Positions 7,869 through 15,705 of a stretch of DNA of 36,474 bases are shown here, in pieces. The notes beneath the pieces were generated by a model. The model saw only the letters and a list, made by a program, of their open reading frames with translations. It was not told the DNA's origin and made no database searches. Both the position numbers and the translations under genes were made by a program. Positions within the stretch are counted from its first letter, which is position 1; every line of letters starts with the position of its first letter. The stretch comes from an uncultured Desulfobulbaceae bacterium (GTDB lineage Bacteria > Desulfobacterota > Desulfobulbia > Desulfobulbales > Desulfocapsaceae): the NCBI GenBank assembly GCA_947311315.1, contig CAMZKN010000127.1, positions 1 through 36,474 on the forward strand, in the 5' to 3' direction.

Positions 7869-9293
7869 ATGAAGATTTTCCTGTCGTGCTCTGTTTTTCT
7901 GCTTGCTGGTGCTGTTCAGGCGTTTGCTTCCTCCGGCCACGGAGAAAGTGGTTCTACAATGACGTTTACTTCAACGGCTCTTGGCTATGCGTCGCTTGTT
8001 ATTTTTGTTCTAGCCTATGCTCTTGTAATATTTGAAGAGAAAACGCATCTGCGTAAGAGTAAGCCGGTGATGATGGCGGCCGGGATTATCTGGATTCTGC
8101 TGGCGATAACATTTCGCATGGCAGATCTTCCTCCAGAAATGGCGCATAATGCAATTCTGCACAATATGACAGAGTACGCTGAGTTGATGCTTTTCCTGCT
8201 CTCGGCTATGACATATATTAACTCAATGGATGAACGTAATGTCTTTCAGGCCTTGCGCTCTACACTCGTTTCCAGGGGGTTTTCGTTGCGGGTTATCTTT
8301 TGGATCACCGGTTTTCTCGCCTTTGTCATATCACCGGTTGCAGATAATCTGACCACTGCACTGCTTATGGGGGCGGTGGTTATGGCTGTGGCAAAAGACA
8401 ATAAAAAATTTGTTGCTCTGGCGTGTATTAATATAGTCGTGGGTGCTAATGCCGGTGGTGCTTTTTCTCCTTTTGGTGATATTACTACTTTGATGGTTTG
8501 GCAGAAAGGGCAGGCTACATTTGGTCAGTTTTTCTATCTTTTTGCGCCCTCTCTTTTAAACTGGGTGATTCCTGCAGCGATAATGAGTCTCTTTGTATCA
8601 AAGGATGTTCCGCAACCACTCGATGATAAAGTCACCATGAAGTTTGGGGCTAAAAGGATCATGTTTCTCTTTATCATGACCATTGTTACTGCAGTATCAT
8701 TCCATAATTTTCTTGATCTTCCACCTGCTGCCGGCATGATGCTGGGGCTGTCATATCTTGGCTTTTTCTCCTACTATATTAAGGTAAAAGAGAAACGAAA
8801 GATCGAATATGACGCACCTTTTGGTAGGGCTGAGGGTGGTGAGCAGTCTGAGTCGTTTGATATATTTAAGAAAATTGCCAGGGCGGAATGGGACACATTG
8901 CTCTTCTTTTATGGTGTCATTCTCTGTGTCGGTGGTTTGTCGCAATTTGGCTATCTTGCATTGGTCTCTCATCAGATGTATGTAGGGCTGGGTGCAACAT
9001 ATGCAAACGTCCTTGTGGGAATTCTGTCTGCTATCGTTGATAATATTCCGGTCATGTTTGCAGTATTGACAATGGATCCGGTCATGCCACTGGGGCAGTG
9101 GCTCCTGGTTACTTTGACCGCAGGTGTCGGCGGGAGTCTGCTCTCAATTGGTTCTGCTGCAGGAGTTGCCTTGATGGGAACAGCCAGGGGCACATATACT
9201 TTTGGAGCACATTTGAAATGGGCACCGGTTGTTGCTCTGGGATATGCTGCAAGTATTTATTGTCATATACTTCTTAACAGTCGTTTGTTTTAG
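7869..9293 (+). CDS. nhaD: NhaD-type Na+/H+ antiporter
   Basis: 474 residues. A signal-like N-terminal helix (about 3-20, ending near AFASS) is followed by a short polar stretch and ~12 membrane helices. Family landmarks are HNMTEYAELMLFLLSAMTYINSM, SPVADNLTTALLMGAVVMAV, NAGGAFSPFGDITTLMVW and, near the C-terminus, NIPVMFAVLTM and GVGGSLLSIGSAAGVALMG. NhaD proteins exchange cytoplasmic Na+ (or Li+) for external H+ and serve pH and salt tolerance. The gene follows the SLC13-type permease and precedes the receiver-Lon protease. An AAGGA lies 9 nt before the ATG. Confidence 0.93.
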   Translation: MKIFLSCSVFLLAGAVQAFASSGHGESGSTMTFTSTALGYASLVIFVLAYALVIFEEKTHLRKSKPVMMAAGIIWILLAITFRMADLPPEMAHNAILHNMTEYAELMLFLLSAMTYINSMDERNVFQALRSTLVSRGFSLRVIFWITGFLAFVISPVADNLTTALLMGAVVMAVAKDNKKFVALACINIVVGANAGGAFSPFGDITTLMVWQKGQATFGQFFYLFAPSLLNWVIPAAIMSLFVSKDVPQPLDDKVTMKFGAKRIMFLFIMTIVTAVSFHNFLDLPPAAGMMLGLSYLGFFSYYIKVKEKRKIEYDAPFGRAEGGEQSESFDIFKKIARAEWDTLLFFYGVILCVGGLSQFGYLALVSHQMYVGLGATYANVLVGILSAIVDNIPVMFAVLTMDPVMPLGQWLLVTLTAGVGGSLLSIGSAAGVALMGTARGTYTFGAHLKWAPVVALGYAASIYCHILLNSRLF

Positions 9294-9318
9294 TGCCTCA
9301 CTCGTAAAGACACCTACA

Positions 9319-9334
9319 AGGTATATTACTTGCA
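9319..9334 (+). promoter_or_regulatory. weak sigma-54 promoter candidate before the receiver-Lon gene
   Basis: AGGTATATTACTTGCA has GG and GC 10 nt apart and a perfect TTGCA -12 element, but a poor -24 element. It is ~75 nt before the ATG of the protease gene. Confidence 0.3.
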
Positions 9335-9409
9335 GCTTGTCTGCATTAGTGTCTTATCGTTTGCTGGTGGAACCACAATAAATCATTTAAATTGCATGCA
9401 TAGGAAATA

Positions 9410-11437
9410 ATGGGTTTCTTCTCAAAAAATGAAAATAATTCAGCTGCAAAGGAACCGGTGGTCTCCCACAGTTCACAACAGATTGAAGATCTGAAGAGCA
9501 AAGTGAGCAGCATAGATTTGCCAGTCTATGTTGCACGGCAGATTACTTCTGAACTGGACAGGCTTGAAAAAACTGATCCGGTTGCTGCTGAATTTTCCAT
9601 AAGTGTAAATTACATAGAACTTCTTCTTTCTCTGCCGTGGTTCAGTGAAACCAAAGATAATCTGGATCTTAACCGGGCGGAGATGATCCTCGCCACGCAC
9701 CATCATGGGCTTGATGCCGTCAAGGAACGTGTACTCGAATTTCTGGCGGCCAAGACGCTTAAAAACCTTCAGAAATCGAGAATGCTTATTGTCGATGATG
9801 AAGAAATTGCCCGGGAAAATTTGAGTCACTATTTTAAAAAACTGGGCCATACTGTTCAGATGGCCGCAAATGGTGTTGAGGCTCTTGAGCAGATAGCAGA
9901 TAGTGATCATTTTGATGTGATGATTACAGATCTGAAAATGGATAGAATGGATGGGCTTACTCTGATCGAGGAAGTTGCCAAAACTTCTCCTGAGACCAGT
10001 GTGGTAATGGTTACCGGCTATGCAACGGTTTCCAATGCTGTGGATGCCATGCGAAAAGGTGTGACCCATTACCTGCCAAAACCCGTTAAGCTCGAAGAGC
10101 TCAAAGAGACAGTGGAAGAGTTGCTGCAGAAACAGAAAAAGCTCCAGATAAGCCAGGGGCCGATTCTCTGTTTTGCAGGCCCCCCCGGGACAGGAAAGAC
10201 GTCAATAGGTGAATCTGTTGCCGCTTCTCTTGGTCGGGAATTTGTTCGCCTGTCCATGGCGGGTTTGCGTGATGAGGCGGAGATACGTGGGCACCGAAGA
10301 ACCTATGTTGGTGCAATGCCCGGCAGGATTATCAGTGAAATTAAGAGAGTAGGTGTGACAAACCCCTGTTTTATGCTTGATGAAATTGATAAAATCGGAC
10401 AGGATTTCCGTGGCGATCCTGCTTCTGTCCTTCTGGAGGTACTTGATCCGGAGCAGAATAAAAATTTCACTGATCATTTTCTTGATATTCCGTTTGATCT
10501 GTCTGGTGTACTGTTTATTGCTACCGCCAATGATATTTCGAAACTTCCGGGACCATTGCTGGATCGTCTGGAGGTAATAGATTTTTCAAGCTATTCTTTT
10601 AAAGAAAAAAAAGTGATTGCCAGAAAATATCTCTTGCCCAAGCAACTCAATGCACATGGTTTAAAGGAAAGGAATCCACAGTTTACGGAGGCAGCGCTCG
10701 GCAAACTTATCACTGACTATACCCGGGAGTCAGGTGTGCGTGGGCTCAACAGGGTGATTGGTAAGATATGCCGTAAACTTGCTCTGATAGCGCTTAAAAA
10801 TGATCCGGATGAACCTCTGCCTGACCTTGATGAACAGGATATCACACCGATGCTCGGGCCCCGGAAATATCGACAGGAAGCGGCCGAGGGAGAGGATAAG
10901 GAAGGTGTGGTAACAAGTCTTGTCTGGACCAGATTCGGTGGCGAAATTATGTTTATTGAGGCGCTGGCGATGCGGGGGAGTACCAACCTCATTCTTACCG
11001 GTTCACTGGGAGAGGTTTTGCGTGAATCAGCGCAGACTGCTTTAAGTTACATTCGCAGCAACACAGAACAGTTTGGCATAGAAGATGATTTCTATGATCA
11101 TTCCGATATCCATATTCATCTTCCTGCCGGTGCTGTGTCAAAGGATGGTCCTTCAGCCGGTCTTGCCATCGCCGTCGCCCTTGTTTCTCTATTGACGCAC
11201 CGCCCAGTTCATCGAAATGTCTCAGTTACCGGCGAGATGACTCTTACGGGACAGGTTCTTCCTGTTGGGGGCGTACGGGAAAAGATATTGGCCGGCGTGC
11301 GAACCGGTTGTGTCAAAGTAGTTTTGCCTGCAAAAAACCGGGAAGATGTGGCATCTCTTAACAGTGATGTTACAGGTCAGTTAGAGCTTGTCTATGTTGA
11401 TACTCTTGAGGAGGCAATAGAACATATGCTGGTTTGA
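9410..11437 (+). CDS. Lon-type (S16) AAA+ protease with internal response-regulator receiver domain
   Basis: 675 residues. The start lacks the Lon N-terminal PUA-like substrate domain; residues about 22-121 match the helical arm that normally leads into the AAA+ module (YIELLLSLPW, NLDLNRAEMIL, HGLDAVKERVLEFLAAKTL). A complete receiver domain is inserted at about 122-245, with acid pocket D129/D130, phospho-acceptor D174, T202 and K224. Lon sequence then resumes exactly at GPILCFAGPPGTGKT (Walker A, K263), with Walker B D324/E325 and GHRRTYVGAMPGR near 294-306. The protease domain has catalytic S582 (KDGPSAG) and K625 (GGVREKILAG), 43 residues apart as in E. coli Lon. All active sites look intact, so this should be a cytoplasmic ATP-dependent protease gated by phosphorylation, with the nearby kinase the obvious donor (inference). 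A strong terminator follows. Confidence 0.92.
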   Translation: MGFFSKNENNSAAKEPVVSHSSQQIEDLKSKVSSIDLPVYVARQITSELDRLEKTDPVAAEFSISVNYIELLLSLPWFSETKDNLDLNRAEMILATHHHGLDAVKERVLEFLAAKTLKNLQKSRMLIVDDEEIARENLSHYFKKLGHTVQMAANGVEALEQIADSDHFDVMITDLKMDRMDGLTLIEEVAKTSPETSVVMVTGYATVSNAVDAMRKGVTHYLPKPVKLEELKETVEELLQKQKKLQISQGPILCFAGPPGTGKTSIGESVAASLGREFVRLSMAGLRDEAEIRGHRRTYVGAMPGRIISEIKRVGVTNPCFMLDEIDKIGQDFRGDPASVLLEVLDPEQNKNFTDHFLDIPFDLSGVLFIATANDISKLPGPLLDRLEVIDFSSYSFKEKKVIARKYLLPKQLNAHGLKERNPQFTEAALGKLITDYTRESGVRGLNRVIGKICRKLALIALKNDPDEPLPDLDEQDITPMLGPRKYRQEAAEGEDKEGVVTSLVWTRFGGEIMFIEALAMRGSTNLILTGSLGEVLRESAQTALSYIRSNTEQFGIEDDFYDHSDIHIHLPAGAVSKDGPSAGLAIAVALVSLLTHRPVHRNVSVTGEMTLTGQVLPVGGVREKILAGVRTGCVKVVLPAKNREDVASLNSDVTGQLELVYVDTLEEAIEHMLV

Positions 11438-11465
11438 CGGGTTGAAACGTTTTAAATTGGACTTG

Positions 11466-11505
11466 GGGTGCATTCAGGATGTTTTTCGGAATGCACCCTT
11501 TTTTT
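11466..11505 (+). terminator. rho-independent terminator of the receiver-Lon gene
   Basis: GGGTGCATTC (11466-11475) pairs perfectly with GAATGCACCC (11489-11498), followed by seven Ts. This ends the upstream transcript, so uspA must have its own promoter. Confidence 0.9.
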
Positions 11506-11539
11506 GTTGCATATTGTTACACAGTTTCATCATGCAACA
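11505..11539. promoter_or_regulatory. TGTTGCAT ... ATGCAACA half-site cluster
   Basis: TGTTGCAT (11505-11512) and its complement ATGCAACA (11532-11539) flank TGTTACA (11515-11521). The half-sites match those in the permease upstream region. The cluster is ~245 nt upstream of the sigma-54 promoter of uspA. Confidence 0.45.
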
Positions 11540-11666
11540 GTTCAGCGATATTCTCGACAGGAATTGGAGGCATATGTATATAGACTGTTTAATCAGTATG
11601 TTAGCGTCAATGTTATCGTGTTTTGAAGAGCTGGGCGTAGTGTCTTTTGGTAGAGAGGAAAAAAAA

Positions 11667-11683
11667 GTGTTGCAAGCTGCAAT
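11667..11683. promoter_or_regulatory. shared dyad GTGTTGCAA-GC-TGCAAT, candidate activator site
   Basis: Fifteen of 17 positions equal the site at 5422-5438, only the two central bases differing. It lies ~100 nt upstream of the sigma-54 promoter at 11782, the usual distance for an enhancer-binding protein. Confidence 0.6.
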
Positions 11684-11781
11684 TATTCGCTCATTACATT
11701 TTGATTAAAACTGAGATTGATTAGACGTAAAACTTATGTAACATGCTGATATAATACTTTAATATGTGGTGAATGTCAGGC

Positions 11782-11797
11782 TGGCATGGTATGTGCT
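11782..11797 (+). promoter_or_regulatory. sigma-54 promoter of uspA
   Basis: TGGCATGGTATGTGCT matches the -24 element TGGCA and the -12 element TGCT with the required 10 nt between GG and GC. The predicted start of transcription is near 11808, ~54 nt before the uspA ATG. It is the best sigma-54 match in the window. Confidence 0.65.
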
Positions 11798-11861
11798 AAA
11801 TAAGGTGTATAAGGACAAAACTTACTATTCATAAACATATCCATTTTAAAAGGAGAACATC

Positions 11862-12416
11862 ATGGGCTTTACAGATTGGTTTACATTTGGAAAGAAAAAA
11901 AATACAGATGTCAACGTGCAGAAAATCAAAAAACAATCTGTTGATATCGGCGCAACAGCTTTAGGCAGCGGTGCTGCGGCAGCAGATGCGATTGCCAAAA
12001 TGGTGGATCAGGAAAATGCTCCGACAAAGGTACTCATGGTTCAGGATGGAGAGTATATGAGTCAGGTTACAGAGTATGCGTTGAAAATGGCCCAACGACT
12101 CGATTGTGAGATTATAGCTCTTGATGTAACGGAGAAACCACTCAGTTTTACAGGAGAGAGAAGAACGCGTGAGAGTGATCGTTTTATTGAGATGGCCACC
12201 AAAAATGCGGAGCAGTTCGCTCTGCAGGCAAAAGCCCGGGGTATTAAAGTCGAACATATTATGGATATCCAGAGTCCCGAAGAGGTTGTTGCCCGCGTGA
12301 GTCATGCTGATGCTGGAATTCGCTATGTCTTGAGTAAGCCTGAAGGTGGTGCAGCAAGAGCAGATCAGGAACGCGCGCATGTGCCGGTAATTGATCTCCA
12401 TTGTTCACGTTTGTAA
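11862..12416 (+). CDS. UspA-family universal stress protein, degenerate nucleotide site
   Basis: 184 residues. An N-terminal extension of ~52 residues, starting MGFTDWFTFGKKK with a small-residue run AATALGSGAAAADAIA-like near 31-45, precedes one USP domain (about 54-182: KVLMVQDG... YALKMAQRLDCEIIALDV ... HVPVIDL). The ATP-binding loop typical of many USPs (G..G then nine residues then GS) is absent; the region reads SKPEGGAARADQERAHVPV, so it is probably a non-nucleotide-binding, signalling-type USP. AGGAG lies 7 nt before the ATG. The sigma-54 promoter at 11782 and the dyad at 11667 suggest control by the two-component system. A small membrane-protein gene follows after 15 nt. Confidence 0.8.
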   Translation: MGFTDWFTFGKKKNTDVNVQKIKKQSVDIGATALGSGAAAADAIAKMVDQENAPTKVLMVQDGEYMSQVTEYALKMAQRLDCEIIALDVTEKPLSFTGERRTRESDRFIEMATKNAEQFALQAKARGIKVEHIMDIQSPEEVVARVSHADAGIRYVLSKPEGGAARADQERAHVPVIDLHCSRL

Positions 12417-12431
12417 ATAGAGAGGTACACT

Positions 12432-12710
12432 ATGGAACCCTTGACTATATTTGCTTTGACTTTAGGCCTTATCTGCGCCTTTCATTTAGTATCCACGATT
12501 GTGAATCGATTTGGTAAGGGCATATACAATTATGGGCCTCAAAAAAAGAAACGGGATGACTGGTTCTGTTTCTTTAGGACGTCAACTCTGCTTGGTGAAG
12601 ATTGCGCAACTGAAAGTGATGTAAATAAACAACAACCAACAGCCATTCGTCCTGAAAATATGGAGCAGCGACGTAAGCAGCAGGCCCGTCGCCCTCGTCT
12701 TCACGTATAA
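12432..12710 (+). CDS. small single-span membrane protein of unknown function
   Basis: 92 residues. One hydrophobic helix (about 4-26, IFALTLGLICAFHLVSTIV) is followed by a basic, proline-containing cytoplasmic tail rich in K, R and Q (MEQRRKQQARRPRLHV at the end). I do not recognise a family. GAGAGG precedes the ATG at good distance. It lies 15 nt after uspA and just before a terminator, so the two are very likely one transcript. It might be a membrane partner of the USP protein (inference from linkage only). Confidence 0.7.
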   Translation: MEPLTIFALTLGLICAFHLVSTIVNRFGKGIYNYGPQKKKRDDWFCFFRTSTLLGEDCATESDVNKQQPTAIRPENMEQRRKQQARRPRLHV

Positions 12711-12720
12711 TTGTGTCTTC

Positions 12721-12759
12721 AGGCTGCCTTGGAAAAACGCTGATTTTTCAAGGTAGCCT
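12721..12759 (+). terminator. hairpin terminator after uspA and the small membrane gene
   Basis: AGGCTGCCTTGGAAAAA (12721-12737) pairs, with one mismatch and one bulge, with TTTTTCAAGGTAGCCT (12744-12759). A T-rich stretch follows. Confidence 0.7.
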
Positions 12760-12910
12760 GTATTTGTTACCAATCCTTTCATTTTCCTTCCCGTTGTACT
12801 GTATTTTCCCCATTGTGTAATTCAAGCTAGAAAAAGCTGAAGAAATAAGATAACTTCTCCCGGAGTACATGTGATTGTTCCTGACTTGTCACTATTATTT
12901 TGAGAGTGTT

Positions 12911-14248
12911 ATGGATATTCTGGTTTATGGTGCAACGGAATTCAGTTACCTTGTTGCATCACGTCTACATCATCAACATAATATTACCATCCTCCATGAC
13001 AATGATGAACCTGGTGAGAAATTCAGCAACCTGGATGTAAGCATTGTTGAGGGAAGTGGTGGCGATATATCTGTCCTGGAACGCATCGAGGCCCAGAAGA
13101 TTGATCTCTTTATAGCCTGTTCTGCCATTGATGAGGCGAACATAGTTGCCTGCTGGACAATAAAGAAAATCACCGATACGGAAACGATCTGTTTTATAGG
13201 CAAAGCGGCTCTCTATGCAAACTTTTCCATGATGACAGATAATCGCTATCTGACACGCTATGATATAGATTCCATAATCTGGCCGGAACAGCTTCTTACC
13301 CAGGATATCTTTCGTATTATTTCAGTCCCTGAAGCCCTTGATGTTGAGTATCTTGCGGGTGGAAAAGCCAAGCTTTTTGAATACAGGATTAAAGAAGGTT
13401 CGGCAATTCTCAATACCTCGATCAGCAAGTGTAATTTCCCCAATAACGTGCTTATTCCCGGAATAACAAGAGACGGAAAGCTGTTCATTCCCAATGGTTC
13501 AACGATAATCGAGTTACATGACAAGGTGTTTTTTATCGGGACGGGGATGGCCCTTGATACCCTGGCCGCTGACTTTTTTGAACATGACCTGAAAGTGAAA
13601 AATGTTTCTATCATTGGTGGTGGAAGTGTTGGTTTCATGCTGGCGGAAAAACTAGAGCAAACTGGTATCAGGGTTAAAATTATTGAGCAGCAGCAGAAAA
13701 GATGTGAGTTCCTGGCCGATTCGTTGAAAAAAACACTGGTTTTACAGGGTAATGGCACTGACCTGGAATTGCTTGAAAGTGAAGCTATTGCTGCAGCAGA
13801 TGTGTGCGTCTGTACGACCGATAATGATGAGAAAAATCTGCTCTGCTCCCTGTTGATTAAACAGCTGGGCTCAAAACGAATAGTAACAAGGGTTGGAAAT
13901 ATCCAAAATTACGAACTTTTTGAGCATGTAGGTATTGATGTTGTTGTTTCCCCAAAGGCATCGGCTTTAACCGAAGTGCTTAATCGCGTACAGATTCAGA
14001 ACGTGGATGTTATAGCCCTTATTGAAGGGGGAAAAGGTGAGGTACTGCGGCTGACTCTCCCGGATACTTTTGAGGAAATCAGGATGCGGGATCTGAAATT
14101 GCCGGTAAATGCCATTGTCGGCGTGGTAATACGAGGGCACAAAGTCATTATTCCCCATGGTGACACAAGGCTTTTACCCGGAGATAGGCTGAAAATTTTT
14201 ACGATGATTGAAGATTCCGATCCCATTAAGAATTTCTTTTTCTCATGA
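12911..14248 (+). CDS. trkA: Trk K+ uptake regulatory subunit TrkA
   Basis: 445 residues from the ATG at 12911; an in-frame ATG 12 codons upstream adds residues unlike the family. Two RCK_N/RCK_C repeats are visible. The second nucleotide-binding fold is intact (SIIGGGSVGFMLAEKL, then GNGTDLELLESEAI and CTTDNDEKNLLCSLL). The first reads MDILVYGATEFSYLVASRL, which lacks the GxGxxG pattern, so only the second half is likely to bind NAD(H)/ATP in the classical way. TrkA is the peripheral cytoplasmic gate of the TrkH channel. Its stop overlaps the trkH start by 4 nt (ATGA), so the two are translationally coupled. Confidence 0.92.
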   Translation: MDILVYGATEFSYLVASRLHHQHNITILHDNDEPGEKFSNLDVSIVEGSGGDISVLERIEAQKIDLFIACSAIDEANIVACWTIKKITDTETICFIGKAALYANFSMMTDNRYLTRYDIDSIIWPEQLLTQDIFRIISVPEALDVEYLAGGKAKLFEYRIKEGSAILNTSISKCNFPNNVLIPGITRDGKLFIPNGSTIIELHDKVFFIGTGMALDTLAADFFEHDLKVKNVSIIGGGSVGFMLAEKLEQTGIRVKIIEQQQKRCEFLADSLKKTLVLQGNGTDLELLESEAIAAADVCVCTTDNDEKNLLCSLLIKQLGSKRIVTRVGNIQNYELFEHVGIDVVVSPKASALTEVLNRVQIQNVDVIALIEGGKGEVLRLTLPDTFEEIRMRDLKLPVNAIVGVVIRGHKVIIPHGDTRLLPGDRLKIFTMIEDSDPIKNFFFS

Positions 14249-15705
14249 GACTCTCATTTATTTCCAAGGCCTTAGGTATAATTCTTCTTGCCTTTGGTGC
14301 CATCATCCTTCTGCCGATTACTTTCGGTATTATTGAAAAAGAGTACAGCACAACAGTTCCTTTTCTTGTTGCTTCGATCAGCTCTTTTATTCTTGGCCTG
14401 GTATGTCGGTGGTATGGTCGTTTGTGCGGCAATTTTGATTCGTTGAAGCGTACGGAAGGCTTACTTATTGTAACGTTAACCTGGGTTGTTTCAGCCCTGA
14501 TCGGTGCCATACCCTATCTTTTTTTCGGTCTCAGTCCACTTGATGCCTATTTTGAATCGGTTTCAGGGTTTACCACAACAGGGGCCACCATTCTTACCGA
14601 TTTTTCACGTTATCCGGATGCGTTTTTTTTCTGGAGAAGCCTCACCCAGTGGTTGGGAGGTATGGGAATTATCGTGCTTTTCGTGGCTATCCTGCCCCAG
14701 TTTGGTGTTGCCGGCCGAAAAATATTTTTTGCTGAAGCACCGGGGCCAAGCGAAGATAAAATAACCCCCCGCATTGCCCATACAGCCAAGGCACTCTGGC
14801 TCATTTATGTTTTACTGACGTTTTTTCAGGTAGGTTTTTTATTTCTTGCCGGTATGCCGTTTTTCGATGCACTCTGTAATTCTCTGTCGACGATGGCAGC
14901 AGGTGGATTTTCACCCAATCCTCAATCGATTATGGGCTATGAAAACCCCGCTGTCACCTGGATAATCACACTTTTTATGCTGCTTGCCGGTACTAACTTT
15001 GCCCTGCAGTATAAATTTTTTATTAAACGAAAAATCGGGCCACTTGTATCAAATGATGAATTTCGTTTTTATTGCGCTGTCATTTTCACTTCATCACTTC
15101 TTCTCTGTTATTTTCTTTTTTTCGGGCAACAGAATTCATGGTCTGTGAGTCTGCGTGACAGTTTATTCCAGATTGTTTCCATTGTCACAACAACCGGTTT
15201 TTCTTCGGCGGATTTTGCCCTCTGGCTTGTTCCGGCACAAATAATTCTCTTTGGTATGATGCTTGTCGGAGGCTGTGCAGGCTCTGCAGGTGGCGGCATT
15301 AAGGTCATTCGGATACTTTTTGTGTTCCGCTTCCTTAAACGTGAAATAGATCAAACCGTACACCCCAAAGCAATATTACCAATAAAAATCGACAGGTCAT
15401 CTGTACCGGATGATATCCAGAGGCAGATGCTCAGTTTTCTGCTTTTTTATATGGTCATTATGATTTTTTCAGGGCTGGCCGTTACTATTATTGAGCATGA
15501 TGCTGCTATTGGCTTTGCGGGAACGGCCGCCACCATAGGCAACGTAGGGCCAGGATTTGGTGAGATCGGGCCCATGGGATCTTTTGGTGGCTTGCATCCG
15601 TTGACGAAAGTAATTTTTATTTTTGATATGATTATCGGCAGACTGGAGCTGATTCCCTTTTTGGCTATGCTTTGTCCAGATTTCTGGTCATTTTCCCGTA
15701 GCTGA
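14245..15705 (+). CDS. trkH: Trk K+ uptake membrane subunit TrkH
   Basis: 486 residues, inner-membrane K+ channel-like protein. The four selectivity-filter loops are recognisable: SGFTTTGAT, LSTMAAGGFSPN, IVTTTGFSSADF and AATIGNVGPGF, each with the central glycine that coordinates K+. Ten or more membrane helices, length normal for TrkH. It starts inside the stop of trkA (ATGA). It ends tail-to-tail with the pseudouridine synthase gene on the other strand, with an 18-nt overlap of the coding regions and no terminator between them. Confidence 0.95.
   Translation: MRLSFISKALGIILLAFGAIILLPITFGIIEKEYSTTVPFLVASISSFILGLVCRWYGRLCGNFDSLKRTEGLLIVTLTWVVSALIGAIPYLFFGLSPLDAYFESVSGFTTTGATILTDFSRYPDAFFFWRSLTQWLGGMGIIVLFVAILPQFGVAGRKIFFAEAPGPSEDKITPRIAHTAKALWLIYVLLTFFQVGFLFLAGMPFFDALCNSLSTMAAGGFSPNPQSIMGYENPAVTWIITLFMLLAGTNFALQYKFFIKRKIGPLVSNDEFRFYCAVIFTSSLLLCYFLFFGQQNSWSVSLRDSLFQIVSIVTTTGFSSADFALWLVPAQIILFGMMLVGGCAGSAGGGIKVIRILFVFRFLKREIDQTVHPKAILPIKIDRSSVPDDIQRQMLSFLLFYMVIMIFSGLAVTIIEHDAAIGFAGTAATIGNVGPGFGEIGPMGSFGGLHPLTKVIFIFDMIIGRLELIPFLAMLCPDFWSFSRS

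Larger units (their letters stand above)
11506..11861 (+). other. uspA upstream region; possible 44-residue ORF
   Basis: This gap between the protease terminator and uspA holds two TGTTGCA-type site clusters and a sigma-54 promoter. One short reading frame (11574-11708, begins MYIDCLISML) has a GGAGG only 3 nt before its ATG. It runs through the activator-like dyad and resembles nothing I know, so I regard it as chance more likely than gene. Confidence 0.4.

Noticed and set aside
11442-11708. 88-residue open frame after the receiver-Lon gene
   Set aside because: It reads through a strong terminator and the activator-like dyads; only an internal 44-residue start has any ribosome binding site.
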